Shown here piece by piece: positions 61,131-64,000 of a stretch of 64,000 nt of DNA. Positions within the stretch are counted from its first letter, which is position 1, and the number at the start of each line of letters is the position of its first letter. The notes below the pieces were generated by a model. The model did no database searches and was not told the origin of the DNA. It worked only from the letters and a program-made list of their open reading frames with translations. The position numbers and the translations under genes are program-made. This stretch comes from an uncultured Sulfitobacter sp. (GTDB taxonomy: Bacteria; Pseudomonadota; Alphaproteobacteria; Rhodobacterales; Rhodobacteraceae), in the NCBI RefSeq assembly GCF_947502895.1, contig NZ_CANNBM010000002.1, positions 496,001 to 560,000 of the forward strand. Direction: 5' to 3'.

Positions 61131-61841
61131 CTATTTCAATACATAGGGCTGGTTCATCCACGCACGCAGTGCGGCCGTGGTCTCGTCAGGCTGCTCAAGC
61201 GTGGGCAGATGGCCTGAATGCTCCAGCACTTCCAGATGTGCGTAAGGGATCAGTTCGGCCATAAACTCATGCCGTTTTGGCGGGCACAGCGCGTCATGTG
61301 CGCCACAAAGCACCAATGCAGGCACGCGGCATTTGCGCAGGGTCGCCTGCTGGTCCTTGCGTCGCTGCAATGCGCGGGACTGGCGGATGAACACCTCTGG
61401 TCCCAGCGTCTGGGCCATTTCCATCACCAGTTCCAACACTTCCGAACGGTAAGGCCCGGGCGCGAGGTAGTTGGGCTTCATCTCGTCACGCATCACTTCC
61501 ATCATCCGACCCGAGCGGACCTTGACGATCTGCGGCTCGCGGTTGGCGGCAATCACCGGCGTTTCGGCCAGCGGGTTGGTATCCATCAGCGCAATGCGCG
61601 TTACGCGGTCGGGCGCGCGGCGCAAAATCTCCATCGCGACGATCCCGCCCATCGACAGCCCCGCCAGCGCAAAGCGTTTGGGCAGAATGTCCAGCAGAAC
61701 CGAGGCAATCTCCTCGATCCGTTCACCCCCTGTGACGGGTGCAACCATGACAGCAGTGTCGCTGGACAGCTCTGCAATCTGCGGGCCAAACAGGCGTGCG
61801 TCACACATCATGCCCGGCAATAGAACCAGCGGCTCTTTCAT
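61131..61841 (-). CDS. alpha/beta hydrolase
   Basis: A 236-residue hydrolase. LLPGMMCDARLF is the oxyanion strand, LAGLSMGGIVAMEIL the nucleophile elbow (G-L-S-M-G), LCGAHDALCPP the acid region, and EHSGHLPTLEQP the catalytic His. The G-M-M-C-D start is found in esterases near pimeloyl-ACP-esterase-like proteins. The ATG at 61841 follows GGGGAGAG. It converges on the Cys-rich gene. Substrate unknown. Confidence 0.8.
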   Translation of the reverse strand: MKEPLVLLPGMMCDARLFGPQIAELSSDTAVMVAPVTGGERIEEIASVLLDILPKRFALAGLSMGGIVAMEILRRAPDRVTRIALMDTNPLAETPVIAANREPQIVKVRSGRMMEVMRDEMKPNYLAPGPYRSEVLELVMEMAQTLGPEVFIRQSRALQRRKDQQATLRKCRVPALVLCGAHDALCPPKRHEFMAELIPYAHLEVLEHSGHLPTLEQPDETTAALRAWMNQPYVLK

Positions 61842-61903
61842 GGTCTCTCCCCGTTTGCTGTCACGCTTCCGCAATGCCGTGCCGCGCGCGGGTGTGCAAG
61901 CCC

Positions 61904-62530
61904 TCAGGGATAGACAATGCCCCGAAACGGCGGGAAATCGGCATAACGGCGCGCACGTGTGGTCACGTCTTCCTCAGGCACGTGGCCTGCGCGCAGCAAC
62001 ATGCCGCGCGGTGCAATGTAGCTGCTGATCGTGCGCAACGGCTGTGGCCGCCAGACCAGATTGAAGGCGGCCAGTTTGGGAAAAAACCACATCTCGGAAT
62101 AGGGCAAATGGTCATGCACCCACCACGCCAGATCGCGCCAGTCGCGGCCTTGGTCGTATTGGTCGGCAAACCACGGGATCACCAAAGATGTGCCACAAAT
62201 CGCCGCCCCGTTCCAATCCCAGATATGACACTCGATCGGGTTGTCGCTGCGTGCGCAGTTCAGCTTGTTCTCGTTGCCGTAGGTGTTCAGCGCCGCCGAC
62301 CGATAGCCAGATCTGATGGCGAGCCGCCCGAATGTCTCTTCCAACGGGTCCAACAAGTCCTGACACAGCCGCTGGCCGTGTCTGATCGCCAGATCAGGGT
62401 CGTCGGGAATGTTGGGAATACCGTGAAACGCGCTGATTTCACTCATCAAAAAGTCGCGCATGTAAAAGTGTTTGGACAGGCGCACACGGCCGAACGTCTC
62501 AAGGCTCCACATACTGCGCGGAGTGCGCAT
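61904..62530 (-). CDS. M15-type peptidase-like protein
   Basis: A 208-residue protein. VRLSKHFYMRDFLMSEIS, AIRSGYRSAALN and ECHIWDWNG with a later WWVHDHLPY match the order of the peptidase M15 (D-Ala-D-Ala carboxypeptidase/VanY-like) fold, with His and Asp in plausible zinc positions. No signal peptide is evident, so a peptidoglycan role is uncertain; phage-endolysin-like and cytosolic members exist. The start overlaps the VOC gene stop by one base (TGATG). Confidence 0.6.
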   Translation of the reverse strand: MRTPRSMWSLETFGRVRLSKHFYMRDFLMSEISAFHGIPNIPDDPDLAIRHGQRLCQDLLDPLEETFGRLAIRSGYRSAALNTYGNENKLNCARSDNPIECHIWDWNGAAICGTSLVIPWFADQYDQGRDWRDLAWWVHDHLPYSEMWFFPKLAAFNLVWRPQPLRTISSYIAPRGMLLRAGHVPEEDVTTRARRYADFPPFRGIVYP

Positions 62531-62955
62531 CAATAGCCGTTCCAGCGAAACGCACCCTCGCCCGACAACGGCGAATAAGGATTGTGCGACACTTCCCAGA
62601 TGTTGCCTTCGGGATCCGCGAAATAGCCGATATGCCCGCCCCAGAACACATCAGACGCGGCGCGCAAGATACGCCCGCCTGCGGCTTCAGCCTGCGCCAG
62701 CAATGGCGCCACTTCGCCCTTGTCGCGCACATTGTACGAAAACGTAGTACCCCCGCGCCCCATATCCTCAACCGCGATCCCGATATCTTCGGCCAACTTC
62801 TCCAGCGGATAAAGGCCCAGCGTTTGCCCCAACAGATCAAACGCGATGACACCGTCCTGCGTTTCGACCCTTTGCCAGCCCAGCGCCTCATAGAACGCGG
62901 CAACCCCCGCCATGTCCCGCACACCAAGGGTGATAAGACTTATACGCTGTTCCAT
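62530..62955 (-). CDS. VOC family protein (glyoxalase-like)
   Basis: A 141-residue protein. SLITLGVRDMAGVAAFYEALGW is the first module and GGHIGYFADPEGNIWEVSHN the second, ending in a conserved Glu metal ligand (WEV). It is the YybH/PhnB-like glyoxalase subgroup, usually a small hydrolase or isomerase of unknown substrate. It is in an operon between an alpha/beta hydrolase (two bases upstream) and the M15-like gene. Confidence 0.85.
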   Translation of the reverse strand: MEQRISLITLGVRDMAGVAAFYEALGWQRVETQDGVIAFDLLGQTLGLYPLEKLAEDIGIAVEDMGRGGTTFSYNVRDKGEVAPLLAQAEAAGGRILRAASDVFWGGHIGYFADPEGNIWEVSHNPYSPLSGEGAFRWNGY

Positions 62956-62957
62956 GC

Positions 62958-63722
62958 TCAGAAATCTCCTGCCTTGAACGTTTCAATCACGTCTTCGACG
63001 GCCTGTTCAATCAGCCCAAGGCAGGGTCCGTCCGAGAAACGGTGATCTGCGTCTTTGACCAGCAATAGCTGCATGTCAGGACTGTTTGCATGCTCCAGCA
63101 GCTGCGTGGCCGTAGCCACGCTCACTGCCGTATCTGCCGTGCCTTGCAGCATCCGCACCGAGCAGGGCAAATCAAGATCATCACGCAGTACCAGATGCGC
63201 GCGCCCGTCTTCCACCATGCGTTTGGTCACCACATATGGCTCCATGTAGTCCGAGGGCAGCTCGACCCGCCCTGCACTCTCCAACTGCGCCTTCTGCGCA
63301 TCCGTGAAACTGGCCCACCAGCCGTCTTCGGTAAAATCGGGTGCCGCGGCAATCGTGACCAGCCCCGCCAGCCGCGCAGGGCGTGCGCGGGCCAACAGCA
63401 AAGACTGCCAGCCGCCCATCGACGATCCGACAGGCACAACAGGCCCTTCCGTCAACGCGTCCACAACCGCCAGCGTATCCTGATGCCAATCCCCGATGCA
63501 GCCTTCTTCGAACGTACCGGACGACTGGCCGTGGCCCGAATAGTCCAGCCGCAGGTATGCGCGGCCATTGGCGCGCGCCCAATCCTCCAGATGCACCGCC
63601 TTGGTGCCCTCCATGTCTGATTTCAGCCCCCCGAGAAAGACCACACAAGGCCCCTCTCCGTCCGTGAGGTGATAGGCAATCCGTCGCCCTTGCGGCGTTG
63701 TCAGATAAGAGGGGTCGGTCAT
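62958..63722 (-). CDS. alpha/beta hydrolase
   Basis: A 254-residue hydrolase. VVFLGGLKSDMEGTKA gives the oxyanion strand, RLDYSGHGQSSG the conserved helix start, VGSSMGGWQSLLLA the nucleophile elbow (G-S-S-M-G), and VKDADHRFSDG the catalytic His. It resembles the Abhydrolase group of palmitoyl-thioesterase ABHD10 type. The ATG at 63722 has GGAG eight bases upstream and starts MTDPSYLTTPQG. First gene of a three-gene unit with the VOC and M15-like genes. Confidence 0.83.
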   Translation of the reverse strand: MTDPSYLTTPQGRRIAYHLTDGEGPCVVFLGGLKSDMEGTKAVHLEDWARANGRAYLRLDYSGHGQSSGTFEEGCIGDWHQDTLAVVDALTEGPVVPVGSSMGGWQSLLLARARPARLAGLVTIAAAPDFTEDGWWASFTDAQKAQLESAGRVELPSDYMEPYVVTKRMVEDGRAHLVLRDDLDLPCSVRMLQGTADTAVSVATATQLLEHANSPDMQLLLVKDADHRFSDGPCLGLIEQAVEDVIETFKAGDF

Positions 63723-63869
63723 TTGCACGCTCCATGAGATTTCGCCAATCATGCGCAGCGGCAACACCAAGGGCAACAAGGCTCAGAGATTTATTTAGGT
63801 GACCATATTGTCACGTGACGACCTTGTCACCCGCACCCCGCGGGATGCTTTGCGCCTTAAGGTTGGGCA

Positions 63870-64000
63870 ATGCTGGCCGATCTGACGGAACTGCTTGAGA
63901 TGTCGCGCTTTGGCGTGGTGAAACATCTGCGCGGATGGCGGCCTATCATTTCATGTTCCACCATATCCAAAATGCACCGCGCAGGGGCAGACGATTTACC
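63870..64000 (+). pseudogene. possible decaying ArsR-type winged-helix fragment (runs off the window)
   Basis: Translation from 63870 gives LADLTELLEMSRFGVVKHLR, the recognition-helix part of ArsR regulators (M-S-R-F-G-V-x-K-H-L). Family members have 15-20 residues before this, but TAA at 63858-63860 interrupts the frame upstream, and a different frame carries a plausible TPRDALRLKVGQ just before it. After HLR the sequence stops resembling the family. Either the gene is frameshifted or this is an unusual short start; the edge prevents a decision. Confidence 0.35.

Overview
The window is chromosomal DNA from an alphaproteobacterium, most likely a marine Rhodobacteraceae (Roseobacter-group) strain. 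The grounds are protein-level resemblance throughout, alphaproteobacterial small families (DUF2842, DUF6524, DUF1127), a SAM-II riboswitch in front of metZ, a complete polyhydroxybutyrate cassette with a PhaR-type operator, and two copies of a GC-rich intergenic repeat of a kind I recall from this family. The genus is not determined. No rRNA, tRNA, IS element, phage gene, CRISPR array or origin was seen, and no gene-free stretch exceeds 300 bases. The longest, upstream of metZ, is about 280 bases and is filled by a promoter, riboswitch and terminator.

Layout. 1-9.7 kb: tail of a trypsin-like protein, a TPP-dependent decarboxylase coupled to a TrkH potassium channel, a DUF1127 protein, an MFS exporter, FolE2, the riboswitch-controlled metZ, and a hydrolase-GST pair. 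9.7-20.5 kb: YciB and an EamA permease, FtsY, a secreted lytic transglycosylase, an orphan fused NuoE/NuoF-type diaphorase, XseA, PurD, two related small secreted proteins, an FG-GAP protein and a ferredoxin. 20.7-30.7 kb: a lipoprotein, DegP with HflC/HflK, Gor with RpiA, a GST with serine deaminase, and a DJ-1-like protein. 30.8-43.6 kb: an EamA permease overlapping thiamine diphosphokinase tail to tail, a very acidic 773-residue protein of unknown function, PurA, a cobalt-type nitrile hydratase operon, SecG, PyrG, a Pit phosphate transporter and a Nudix hydrolase.

43.7-55.8 kb: RlmJ, a DUF1330 protein, a secreted protein, tandem TerB-like proteins, then an accessory-looking catabolic block. 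The block holds a polar amino-acid type ABC importer split by a divergent FAD oxidoreductase, followed by two PuuA-like gamma-glutamyl ligases, a class I amidotransferase and a PuuB-like oxidase. It resembles a gamma-glutamylation route for an imported amine and is the best candidate for a poorly described system here. 55.8-64 kb: phaR, phaP, phaC and divergent phaZ, a Cys-rich protein, two alpha/beta hydrolases, an M15-like protein, a VOC protein, and an ArsR-like fragment at the edge.

Genes are tightly packed. Many neighbours are joined by ATGA, GTGA or TGATG stop/start overlaps, and intrinsic terminators separate several units. Protein identities rest on recognised motifs and remembered family sequences, not on database searches.
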